Shown: positions 54,876 through 64,000 of the stretch, piece after piece
How the letters are laid out: each line of letters opens with the position of its first letter
How positions within the stretch are numbered: the stretch's first letter is position 1
Assembly: GCA_003013855.2 (NCBI GenBank)
Contig: PVNU02000853.1
Location: 2,108,001-2,172,000 of the forward strand
Source of the DNA: Liriodendron chinense
Lineage: Eukaryota > Streptophyta > Magnoliopsida > Magnoliales > Magnoliaceae
DNA length: 64,000 nt
Direction of reading: 5' to 3'
The notes under the pieces: model-generated
What the model saw: only the letters and a program-made list of their open reading frames with translations
What the model was told of the DNA's origin: nothing
The model's database searches: none
Position numbers and translations under genes: made by a program

Positions 54876-56488
54876 TGTTGAACCTCCAATTTATACATTG
54901 CGTAGCCCATTACATCACATTATTTGCATGTTTAAAAGGCCCATCTAATGCATGTTTTGTGATTGTAGGAATGAGAGTGGACTTCACCCAATTGGAGACC
55001 AAAAGAATCCATTTAGAACAATTGGATGAAGGTTGAAGGAGGACCAAAGAGAGAAGGAATCAAGTAGAAGAGAGAGAAGAAGAGAGAAGAAGAAAGAGAA
55101 GAAGAAAAACACAGAAGAAATAATGTTGAAAGACCTGGCAGGGCCAGAAAAACCAAAGTGCAGAGTTGCAGGGCCATAAAAGTAAAATGCAGAAAGTTGC
55201 AGTTTCTGAAGATTGATCGCTCAGCCTGAGCGATTGATCGACAGACTTGAGCGATTGATCGCTCAAAGCAGAAATTTGACAAAATTGTTACTGGAGTGAA
55301 GTGAAGAATTGCGATTGATCGCCCAGCCTGAGCGATTGATCGCCCATCCCATATATCAATCACCAGAATGCAGATTTTTAAGAAATTTGAAAAAAAAACT
55401 CTCTGGACACTTTTTGTACCCTCCGATTGGTCGCTGGACACTGATCGATTGATCGCCGGAAGTGACCGATTGATCTCTCAGCTAGTCGATTAATCGCCAG
55501 ATCCGAAAAAGGCAGTTTTTACAGTTATTTGAACTAGCGATTGATCGCTCGGTTTGAGCGATCAATCGACAATGCGCCCAGTTTAGAAATTTCCAAGTCT
55601 GACTCCGATTTTCTCTGCGTAGTGTGTAACCTTACACAAGTTCTGGAAGATTCTTACGCAACAGAGCTTCCCCACTATAAAAGGACACCTAGGGGCTCTT
55701 CCTAGGGCATCATAGAAGCTAAGGGACGTCATGGGAGAGGAAGGAAGCCGTCGTGGAGCGTCTGTAACCCTCCAAACTTTGGTTTTTCTATGTTTTCTAG
55801 TTTTTTTTTATGAGTTCTAGTTGTAGTATGACAATGCTCGGCTAGAATCTCTCAGCTAAGACTGAGAGGTGAAGCTTGTAGCTAATTTCATGTTTGATTC
55901 AGTTTAATTCAAGTAATTCTATTTCAAGTTTGGATTTTGAATATTCTAGTTCTTAAAGTTGATAGCTTTTAGATGTTTTATGAGAGTTCATGTGCTCCGG
56001 ACATGGATTCCTTGCAATTCTCTGAGATTATCATGTTGTGTTTGTTTAGATTTGAATTATGGTAACCCTTGAGCAGGCCATAGTCCATAGGCATGGCTGT
56101 TACTCCGAAGGCTATGATTTCGAATTCTACATGTGTTGAATGGGACTAGAACTTGGAAGTTCTACTTGAGTAGGATTGAATGTGCTTCAAAGCTTTATTT
56201 ACCAACTAGATGAGAGATAGGACTTCAAATCTAGTTGTGCTCTATGCTTGGATTGATTGGATTGACATGGGATTGCTACAAGTGGATCTTTGAATGCCTT
56301 AGTACCTTAAATTACTTTTTTTCATTAAGTTACTGTTTTAACATAATTATTCCAATTGAATCTCTTATCTATTGCAAACTGAGTTGCTGGAATAGTTTGG
56401 AACTTGTTCTCCAATTCCCTGTGGATCGACCTCGGTCTTACCGAGTTTTATTACTACATCGCAGCCTTACACTTGAGGCGAGCGAACA
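54876..56488 (+). mobile_element. Solo LTR, Athila-like family (copy D), perfect TSD TCGGG
   Basis: TCGGG lies at 54871-54875 and 56489-56493. The repeat runs from TGTTGAACCTCC to GGCGAGCGAACA, 1,613 bp. U3 has a cluster of GCGATTGATCGC palindromes (55205-55570), unlike the GACCGGTC of copies B and C. ACTATAAAAGGACACCTAGG near 55673-55692 is the TATA box. The leader hairpin is at 55847-55870, where one T-A pair of copies A and B has become C-G. GGATCGACCTCGGTCTTACC lies near 56422. It splits the copia pol between integrase and RT. Confidence 0.95.
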
Positions 56489-56493
56489 TCGGG

Positions 56494-59005
56494 TCACCCA
56501 AATCAACAACAGAATTAGGAATGGGAGGTGAAAGAGTCTCCCTATGATCACTAGTGACAAGTGGAAGGGGAGAAGCAGTATGCTCCCCCTGACTCACAAG
56601 AGGATCACAGATGGATCAATCGTGAGGCGAAAAAAAGGAACATCTTCAAAAAAGGTTACATTGGCAGAGAAATATTTCTTACGGGTTGAGGGGTCATAAT
56701 ACTTATACCCTTTCTGGCTCCGAGTGTACCCTAAGAAAACACATTTAGTTGCCTTGGGACTAAGTTTATCAGTACGACCATCCAAAATTTGAACGAAGCA
56801 TGTGCAACCAAGAACTTTAGGGGGTAAAGGAAATGGATTGTCATGAGGATACAACATATTAAATGAGGATTTGGAAGACTATATGTGGGGGAATATGATT
56901 AATAAGGAAAGTGGAAGTAAGAAGTGCGTCACCCCAAAAATGCTTAGGTAGATGCATACCAAGAAGAAGGGTACGTGCGACTTCAAGAAGGTGAAGATTC
57001 TTTCGTTCTGCGATACCATTTTGTTGTGGAGTGTAAACACATAATGTCTGAGACAAAATACCATGTTCCTGCAAGAAGGACAAAAAAGTAGTGGACATGT
57101 ACTCCCCCCCATTATCAGAATCAAGGGTTTTGATTGAGCATTGAAATTGAGTGCACACTTCACGATAAAACACTTTAAACACATCAAACACTTCACTCTT
57201 TGATTTCAAAAGGTAAACCCAGGTCATGCGAGAATAATCATCAATAAAGGTGACAAAATATTTAAAACCAAAAGTGGAAGTAACCGGGGCTGGTCCCCAA
57301 ACATCTGAGTGAAACAGATCAAAAGGTTGAGATTTCCTTCCTGAAACACTTAGAGGAAACGTAGTACGATGATGTTTTGATAATTCACAAATATCACAAC
57401 ACAAAGGTTTAGTAATCGAGAAGGAAGGAAACAAAAGTCTCAATCGAGCTAAGGAAGGATGTCCTAAGTGGCAATGCCACCGTGTGATGGAGTCTCGATC
57501 AAGAGAAGAGGTACTTAAAGCAGCAACAGGTGTATCATTAAGAAGATAAACACCTCCTTGCTCATGCCCCCACCAATCACTCTCTTCGTCTGTAGGTCCT
57601 GAAAAAGACAATGAGAAGGGTAAAAGGTAATCGAACAATTCAACGATTTAGTAAGGGAGCTAACAGACAGTAAGTTTAATGGAAAACAAGGTACATGCAA
57701 GACTGAGGACAATAGCAAGGAAGGGGAAAGGGAGATGGAACCAATCCCAGAAATGGGGACGTGTGTTCCATCTGCAACTGTAACATATTGAGAGTGGGAG
57801 GAAGGAGAATAAGAGGAAAAGAGATGTGACTTACCAGTCATGTGGGAAAAAACTCCAGAGTCAATGACCCAGGAGGTGGTAGAAGAAGAAGCTAGAAGAG
57901 CAGTACCTGACTGGGTCGAAGCTGCATGAGAAGGCTCAGGAACATCACGAATATGAAGCCGTGTCAGGGCATCATAAGCTGCTCGAGAAATAATGAGAGA
58001 CTCCCCTGAAGAAGGTTGCTCAGCTGCCAGGGTGGAAGGTTGTCCCTCAGGAGCAACAGTAGCTGTAATAGAGGCAGCAACACACGTAGGACGACCATGG
58101 AGCTGCCAACAGTAATCAATAGTGTGATTAGTTCCGCCGCAATGCGAACAAATGCGGGAACTATCATGTCCTCGTTCACGTCCACTACGACCTCGAAGAT
58201 GACGACCGACACGTCCCCGATCTCCCTCTCGGCTTCTGTCACGACCACTATAACCAAAAGTGCTCCCTGAACTCAAGGATGGTGCGCGAGATACAGGAAA
58301 AATGGAAGATGGATCGCCAACAAGGTGTGCTGAACGCTTTGGTGGTACAAAAGGATGTGAAGGAAGAGCTGATATAGTAGCGCGCTGGCACATGGCATAG
58401 ACTGTTGTCAACGGAGGAAGGGGATCATTAACAACCACTTGATCCCGAACACTAAGGTAGATGGAGTTCAACCCTGCGAGGAATTGCATAACACGAGTGT
58501 CATCCTGTTGCTTACGAGCATGCTCATGATCGTCTAGACATTTCGAAGGAAGAGGTTGATACAAGTCCAGCTCATCCCACATTCCTCAAAGTGTCGAATA
58601 GTAATCTTTTAATGATCTTGAGTCTTGCTGGAACCGACCAATTTCTTGAATAAGTTGAAATACCCGCGAAATTTTTTTAGATTCGGAGTACATATCATGA
58701 AGGGAGTCCCAAATGCCTTTAGCCAATGGCAAAAACATCACGGAGTGGCTAACTGAAGAACCCATACTGTTCAACAATCATGCAATGACTTGATAGTTCT
58801 CCTTTGTCCAAGTCTTGTAGGTGTCTTCTGTAAAGCTTGGGGGATCATCCAGAATATACGCCAACTTCTCACAGGCCCCCAAGAACACTTTTACAGACTG
58901 TGTCCATTGAAGATAGTTATCACCATTCAACTTAATCGAGGTGATTTGGAGTGGGTTAGGTTCAAGCGAACCCATGCCAAGATGAGATTGCCCTTTGTCC
59001 TTCAT
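56494..59005 (-). pseudogene. Ty1/copia gag, protease and integrase
   Basis: Gag begins near 59005 (MKDKGQSHLGMGSLEPNPLQ, then ITSIKLNGDNYLQWTQSVKV). A stop at about 58778 and a break at 58585 follow; then comes a long frame to 57515 with the zinc knuckle CSHCGGTNHTIDYC. The protease reads WVIDSGVFSHMTG. The integrase has the HHCC finger (WHCHLGHPSLARLR ... CDICELSKHH) and an intact D-D-E triad (FHSDVWGP, LDSDNGGEY, NGIAERKN), then GCTCFVQILDGRTDKLSPKA and KCVFLGYTRSQKGYKYYDP. It runs into the solo LTR at 56488. Breaks in gag and at the protease-integrase junction make it inactive. Confidence 0.92.
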
Positions 59006-59527
59006 AAGAATGAGGGGTCCAAGTAAAATGTACTTCAACAAAGTCTCTAATAAGCAATCCTTTGAGGAGATGAGAGACTGACCCCGATCAACCAGAAAAC
59101 TCTGAAAATACCACCTAAAATACTCAAATCTGACGCAAAAAGCCCAAAAATGACATGGCCGCACCTCTATTTGGGGTTAAAACCCACTCAAATCTTAATA
59201 TCAGCTAAAAAATCCTCCAATATTAGCTTGGGTGAGAGATATCAGTCCATCTAGAGGAAAGAAACAAGAGAAAAGATTACTGATTTGAGAAAAATCGACG
59301 AAACGCTGATTCGGGGCCCGATTTTCGAATTTCATTATTTCAGCCAAATCACCATCAAGAAGGCTCTAAAAAATTCTCAAAAAATCATGACAAATCTTCC
59401 AAAATAGAGATCTATCAAACCCCTAAACTTTCAGCTCAAACGGGGTTCATATGACCGTACATTGCTGACGTCAGCAATCTTACATGTTGCCTCTCAACTC
59501 TCTTGAAGCAGAATGGTCTGATCTTAT

Positions 59528-59538
59528 CTCTGATACCA
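59528..59538 (-). other. Primer binding site of the copia element
   Basis: TGGTATCAGAG on the minus strand directly follows the 5' LTR and matches the complement of the initiator Met-tRNA 3' end. Confidence 0.85.
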
Positions 59539-59753
59539 AGTAGAAGAAGATTAGATGATTAGGGTGGAAGAAGAGGAGAGAAAGTGAGAGAGAGTTTTAG
59601 GGTGAATGTTGTGTGTATGAGCCACATGCCTACCACACAAAGCTTTATTAGAATAAATATATAGTACACTGTAGGAGAAGAGAAAAGATGTGCACATGCA
59701 CTTACAATAAAAGAGCCACATACTAACACACATATATACTAATACTCTCTAGA
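59539..59753 (-). mobile_element. 5' LTR of the copia element
   Basis: A 215-bp repeat with about ten differences from 52877-53091. Its right edge abuts a run of 21 G residues belonging to the interrupted SIRE-like LTR. Confidence 0.93.
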
Positions 59754-59774
59754 GGGGGGGGGGGGGGGGGGGGG
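59754..59774. repeat. Poly-G run (21 bases)
   Basis: The homologous position in the other SIRE-like LTR (33888-33894) has seven G residues, so the run has grown. It sits exactly at the copia border. Confidence 0.95.
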
Positions 59775-61519
59775 TTGATTAGGACCGTTTTAATATCCTT
59801 TTGTAAATCTTTTATCTAATTAAAATAATTAGCAATAATAAACTAATTAAATAAGAACACTTAACTTCCAAGCTTAAGTGGGTCCAATCACAAAGGCTAC
59901 AAAGATAATGCGATTAAGAAAACTAGCCTAAGCACATAGATTATAAGAGATATGACTATCAAGCTACTAATCAATATGCAATGTCTAGACTATAAGGATA
60001 TACTAATCAAGCACCTAGTTTAGAAGTGAAACTACAACATGTGTAGAGAATCTTCCTATCATACATAGCATACATTCCATTCAAGCATTCATATAATTAA
60101 CTATTAAGGACAATGCAACAATAACAGTGTGCCCAAATGACAATCCCAAACACAATCATGTACAGTAGTTTGGTTTCCTTACTCCACTCCCGATTACCGC
60201 ACTCATCCCTCGAGCACACCGGATTTCACTAGGGAGTTTAAATCAGGTTCCTCCCAACCTAAGTGTTTTAAATCGGTTTCTCCCTACTGGGGAGTTTAAT
60301 AAGACTCCTCTCAACCTATGACGGTGATTTTATTGGTTCATCTCTCAACTACGATGTTTATGGGTTCCATCCAACCCAAGAGTTTGACAAGGTTCCTCCC
60401 AACTTTTTGGTTCCAATTCGAGAACCTAGAGTACACTCTTACCAGAGGCTCCCCTTGGAGACTTGGTCGAGTTTGATTCCAAACTCTCACACTCAATCCT
60501 CCACAAGGAAAGAGTGCAACTGGACTCTTACAATTTGACACTTGTCGGATTGAGCCTCTTTCGCAGTGCCGCTTGGGTTGCTTGATCTCCGCTCTCCCGT
60601 GCTTCATCGGCTCCTCTTTGCTCCCCCGACATGTTGTCGATGCGTTGCCAATGCCTCAACTCCACTCGATCAGCTACCTTTCATGTGATACTCCAAAGAG
60701 ATGCCCAAGGTGCTAGGAGGTGGTGAGAATTCTCTACAGCTAGTAGGATTTGGTTGCCTAGAGGAATTTCACCTAGTCGGATCTCTAAAGAGGTTTAGAC
60801 TAAGGATATACCTATGGTGTAGGTGTCTAAAACATCTAAAGATTAAGAGAGAGCAATCACATCTTCATTTGAGCTATTGAATGCTCCATTCTTGTGATGA
60901 ATTACAAGGAAGATGACTTGGGTAGCTTAGGATTAGAGCCTAGTGATACTGACAATGATGGTGACTTCAAATGCACTAAATTCTCTCTTAGAACCCAAAA
61001 AACCGAGCTGCCAATATATAGAGCAAAAGCTCCAACAGATAGAAAATTGCAGCAAACGGCTAATTGGCGACTTGTCGCCAACCAGTTACAGACAGGTCGA
61101 ATTTAGGCCAAGGATCAATGTTTTGTTGTTGTCTCGAAATGGCCATTTACGACCGGTCGTCGAAAGGTCTGCTACAGGTCTATAGACACTTGAGTTTTAC
61201 TGTTTGCATGAATTTTTATAGTAGCTCAAGCACCTCTAAGGCATTCCTTTGGGTGGTCTTTTGGGACCTCTAAGGCCGTTCTAGGATGACTAAAAGTATA
61301 CCTATTAGGTCAAGTCATCTAGATGTTTGATTTTGGTTTAGGTTCAAGGGTTTTAGCTTACCAAGGCATCTCATTTACTTGTTTCTTCTTCCTTGATGCA
61401 GCAGGTCTACTTGAGTCTTCGGTCTTCGTCTTCTTTGGGCTCAACCAACACTTAGACTCACAGACCGACGTAATTGACAAATAAGGTGCACTAGTATGCC
61501 ATAGAAAAGTGCAATAACA

Positions 61520-62641
61520 GGACCTTGAGGACACGTATTAGAAAAATGGCCCGATTGGCCACAACGAAAACAATGGTCTGCCCTTGGCCGACCATAAGGG
61601 TTGGGAGCCCGGCTATCACAGGGAGAGCTCGTTGAGGCTTAGTTGGACCGCTCCCCGTGTCACAGTTCGCAGTTGTTGGGGGCTGCGTACGCCCACCAAT
61701 TGGTTCCTTTCCCTTCGATGTACCCGAATCTTGCGTGGGGCCCATTGTGATAGGTCGGGTCGAGGGATAGGCACGCACAAGAGCTCTTGCCAGTTGTGAC
61801 TCTACGCGGGTGGCAAGTTGGGTTGCCTCCTCTACGGTCCAGGCCGAGTATAGCTGAACTCGGTCCTGGATTGTGGGCCTCAAGCCGCCAATAAACCTTG
61901 CGGCTTTCCGTCTCCAATAACTCGTTTCTCGTCGTCAAGCGATCTAACTCGGCCATGTATTTTGCGACAGATCGGTTGCCTTGCTTGCAGTTTTGATATT
62001 GATGGAACAATATCTGCTCATAGTTGCTTGGTAAAAATCTGGATCTCAACAAATGCTTCATCCGCGGCCACGAACGTATGGGGAGTTTATTCTGGCGAGT
62101 GCGCATGATCTTTAACTGTTCCCACCATGCACAGGCACCCGACTTCAACTTGTATGCGACAAGTTTCACCTGCTTGTTCTCTGGAACATCCATGTAGTTG
62201 AAGTATCTCTCAACTTCAGTCTTCAGCTAACCAATCGAGAAATTCCTCGATGTTGAGTAGTCCATTAAAACTGGGTAGATCACCCTTACCTCGGAACTCT
62301 CTCTCGGCGCAATCAACACGCTCTTCTCTATAGCAGGTTGTCAGAACACCATATTCTTGATGTCGTCACGCTGGATCCGACTTCTTCTATATTAACCCGA
62401 CGGTTGGCCATCGACAATGCTCTGCGAATGACGGGGTTGTATCCCTTGCGGGAGGCCGGATGTTGTCAGGAACTTGGGGTGGAGCGAGTGATGCGGTGAT
62501 ACAGTCAAGTGAAGCTTGCAGCCCTTGCATAGCTTGAAGATTCTTCCGTCTGAACTCTTTGAAGGCTGCCGCCGTCGTCATAGGTTGATCCCCTAGATCA
62601 CCGTCTATAGGGTTGTTGTCATGGCTGTTGCTAGAAGTCAT
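61520..62641 (-). pseudogene. Ty3/gypsy gag
   Basis: It starts at 62641 (MTSSNSHDNNPIDGDLGDQP) just after the primer site and leader. A gag core follows: VKLVAYKLKSGACAWWEQLK, RFLPSNYEQILFHQYQNCKQ and GNRSVAKYMAELDRLTTRNE (62193-61900). Then WTVEEATQLATRVESQLARA, a Pro/Thr/Gly-rich linker and a zinc-knuckle region are readable across frames near 61580-61540 (CFRCGQSGHFSN-type). It breaks off at the SIRE-like LTR (61519) and resumes at 52792. Several frameshifts and stops are present. Confidence 0.88.
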
Positions 62642-62660
62642 CTTCCTGAGGGATTTCCTT

Positions 62661-62675
62661 GCTCTAATACCAACT
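62661..62675 (-). other. Primer binding site of the gypsy element
   Basis: TTGGTATTAGAGC on the minus strand lies next to the 5' LTR. It matches the Met-tRNA primer site TGGTATCAGAGC except for one C-to-T change. Confidence 0.75.
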
Positions 62676-63324
62676 TGGCGTAGGCGCAGACGTGTTGAGA
62701 TCGATCACCGTCTCTCTCACAGGATAACCAATCCAAATCCATGGAGCCTCCGGGAATCCTCAACCAGACTTCCTTGAATCCACAAGGGAAGTTGTTGAGT
62801 CCACGAGAAGAAGAGAAAAGCAAAGTGTTATTGATAAAAGGTGAATAATAATCCTTAAACACAAAATTAAAAGAGTTTAAATACTTCTAAACTTGTAAGA
62901 AAACCCTAAAACCAAGATTAGAAAGAAACCTAATCAAAACGAAGACAAATGATAAGTTCGCGCGCAAAAGATCACGCCTCACGATCGGTCGGTAGGGGCT
63001 GTCGACCGGTCGACGACCTTTGGTCGATCAGTCGTCAGGACCCAAAACTGTCTTGCGACAAAAGCCCACTTTGTGAAGAAATTCAGCCGGTCAACGGGGA
63101 CTTAAAACAGTCCACTATGTGGGGCTTCTGGCTAGACAAAATTTGGTCGGTCAACGGCCTAATTCGGCTGGTCGGTCAACGGTCTAATTCGGCCGATCGA
63201 CAGGAGCGTTCGACCAATCGACGGGACCTGTCGACTGGCCGTTTTTCTGGACTTCGATTCCTTCTTCCCTTCCTTGCTTTGGTCCATTCGCACCATGTAT
63301 TCTTCAGCAACCCTCTCTACATCA
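62676..63324 (-). mobile_element. 5' LTR of the Ty3/gypsy element
   Basis: It matches 43517-44194 in order throughout, including TTGATAAAAGGTGAATAATAATCC, GTTCGCGCGCAAAAGATC, the GTCGACCGGTCGAC palindromes (62970-63240) and the end CTCTCTACATCA. At 649 bp it is 29 bp shorter than its partner. ORFs crossing it are not coding. Confidence 0.92.
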
Positions 63325-63332
63325 TTATACTA

Positions 63333-64000
63333 TCTTGATCGCAACGTCACTAGTGCAACAACACAGAAAAGCATATCCTCTTCATCAGCGGCACTGTTAT
63401 CTCGGTCATCCATCCCTAAAGATTCTTTAGGGAATCATTCCTTCTTTGTCATTTATGTCATGTATAGAGTGTGATGTGTGTGAGTTGAGCAAACATCATT
63501 GTGCTACTTTTCCACCATGTGTGAAAATGCGTAATTTAGTTCCTTTCTCTTGAGTTTGTTAAAATGTTTGGGGACTAGTTTAAATATCCATTAGGTGATG
63601 ATATACGTATTTTGTTACATTTGTTGATGATTTCTCGAGAATGACATGGATTTATTTAGCAAAAGATAAATTTAAACTATTCTCTATTTTTTATCACCTC
63701 ATCGAATGTTACTCTCGGATACTCCGCTATTTGCTTTGTTCATTAGTTGGAGTTGGGCCAGAATAGATTAGATTCTCGAGCAATTAAATGTATTTTTCTT
63801 GGATATTCCTAGACATAAAAAGGGTTATCCTTGTTATAGTCCTTCACTTTAAAGCAATATTTATGCGCAAATGTTACTCATTTTTTTAGTCTACTCCATT
63901 CTTCTTAAAAGATAGTAAATTTCTTGATGTGGAAGTTGTACCTGTACCTGTTGCATTGATGAAGATATCATCCAACCTCCTTCCTTTGCTGACTCTTCCA
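63333..64000 (+). pseudogene. Ty1/copia integrase relic (outermost element of the nest), continuing past the window
   Basis: The text YYLDRNVTSATTQ (GAG-pre-integrase type) is followed across frames by CELSKHHCATFPP..VKMRNLVPFSL (integrase finger end). After a gap comes DSRAIKCIFLGYSRHKKGYP (integrase C-terminal region). Orientation is +, as for the gag relic at 42160-42500, and the order fits one copia element broken by the MITE and the 19.8-kb gypsy insertion. It is heavily decayed, with internal deletions. Confidence 0.75.

Larger units (their letters stand above)
52877..59753 (-). mobile_element. Full-length Ty1/copia element, itself split by a solo LTR
   Basis: It is bounded by two 215-bp LTRs (52877-53091, 59539-59753) that differ at about ten positions by eye (about 95% identity). 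On the minus strand the 5' LTR is followed by the primer site TGGTATCAGAG. A purine tract AAGGGGGAG precedes the 3' LTR. Gag, protease, integrase, RT and RNase H follow in copia order, interrupted by a solo LTR at 54876-56488. The LTR ends (TCTA...TACT on the minus strand) are not the usual TG...CA, and no clean TSD is visible. Confidence 0.93.
52793..61519 (-). mobile_element. Solo SIRE-like LTR (second copy), split by a full-length copia element
   Basis: The left piece 52793-52876 matches 33799-33882 (TGAAATTG.GTC, GCTTAGAACTACG). The right piece 59754-61519 matches the rest of the copy at 33799-39569, including GATTAGGACC, CTTCCAAGCTTAAGTGGG, TGGAGACTTGGT and the end TAGAAAAGTGCAATAACA. 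Without the copia it is about 1.85 kb. The flanks GGATG and GGACC are only partly alike, but the gypsy gag frame continues across it. The C-run of the LTR end is expanded here to 21 bases. Confidence 0.82.
43517..63324 (-). mobile_element. Ty3/gypsy element with both LTRs and TSD TTATA, split by nested insertions
   Basis: TTATA lies at 43512-43516 and 63325-63329. The LTRs are 43517-44194 and 62676-63324 (TGATGTA...GCGCCA on the minus strand). The order on the minus strand is 5' LTR, primer site, gag, protease, RT, RNase H, integrase, C-terminus, purine tract, 3' LTR. Gag-pro is interrupted by a SIRE-like solo LTR (52793-61519) and by a hAT element (47463-52688). Removing the insertions leaves a gypsy element of about 5.9 kb. 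Its RT/IN sequences (DEWKTTFKT, NDNAYVVDFPEEFEISRTFN) resemble plant chromovirus-side elements, but I see no clear chromodomain. Confidence 0.93.
41135..64000 (+). other. Intron of the OSCA1-type gene, at least 22.8 kb, running past the window
   Basis: It starts with the donor GTGAGTCT. I looked on the + strand for the next family exon (VLVRNVPPD-type start with an upstream acceptor) and did not find one up to 64000. All coding-like text in this span belongs to transposons. The alternative is that the gene is truncated here by rearrangement, which cannot be excluded from this window. The stretch 41135-42150 has no gene, only a T-run, a (GA)n tract and pyrimidine-rich sequence. Confidence 0.7.

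Noticed and set aside
41135..64000. A fourth OSCA exon within the nest
   Set aside because: I found no VLVRNVPP-like coding segment with splice sites on the + strand; all coding text belongs to transposons.

Overview
This is a nuclear plant (angiosperm) window of about 64 kb. It holds part of one recognisable host gene, on the + strand, and is otherwise dense in transposable elements, many nested in one another. The long TE-filled introns, Ty3/gypsy and Ty1/copia elements with Met-tRNA-type primer sites, hAT relics, and a family of GC-flanked repeats ending in GTGGGCCCAC / CATCATGGTGGGCCC suggest a large-genome woody plant. My guess is a magnoliid; that is inference only.

Host gene. Three spliced exons (26106-26419, 27540-27689, 40999-41134) join to exactly 200 codons and read as the N-terminus of an OSCA1/CSC1-type hyperosmolality-gated calcium channel. 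A CT-rich 5'-UTR exon probably lies near 22725-23033. The introns are about 3.0 kb (5' UTR), 1.1 kb, 13.3 kb and more than 22.8 kb. I find no further exon before the window ends, so everything from 41135 to 64000 should be intronic if the gene is intact.

Layout. 1-3851: 3' end of an Athila-like Ty3/gypsy element (decayed integrase, 3' LTR). 3876-10277: GTGGGCCC-type repeats, a solo LTR, and a hAT-type element carrying a second hAT MITE, a second solo LTR and a MITE bordered by (TA)n. 11258-12975: three GTGGGCCC repeats and a small foldback. 13640-20710: a deleted Tat-like gypsy element with 3' tandem repeats and an antisense extra ORF. 20711-22690: repeat-rich upstream region of the channel gene. 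22690-41134: the channel gene with solo LTRs, a SINE candidate and a TATCG-rich hAT-like MITE in its introns. 41135-64000: a deep nest. An old copia relic (gag at 42160-42500, integrase from 63333) is split by a gypsy element (43517-63324). The gypsy element is split by a hAT element (47463-52688, itself carrying a TATCG MITE) and by a solo SIRE-like LTR (52793-61519). That LTR is split by a full-length copia element (52877-59753), and the copia by a solo Athila-type LTR (54876-56488). Most boundaries were placed by reading target-site duplications (TSDs) directly.

The most notable patterns are: the channel gene tolerating giant TE-filled introns; four copies of one LTR family that share two leader hairpins (one with a covarying base pair) yet carry different palindrome arrays in U3; the same style of palindrome array in otherwise unrelated LTRs; and the excess of solo LTRs (eight) over elements that still keep two LTRs (two). 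All transposon ORFs I examined carry stops or frameshifts.
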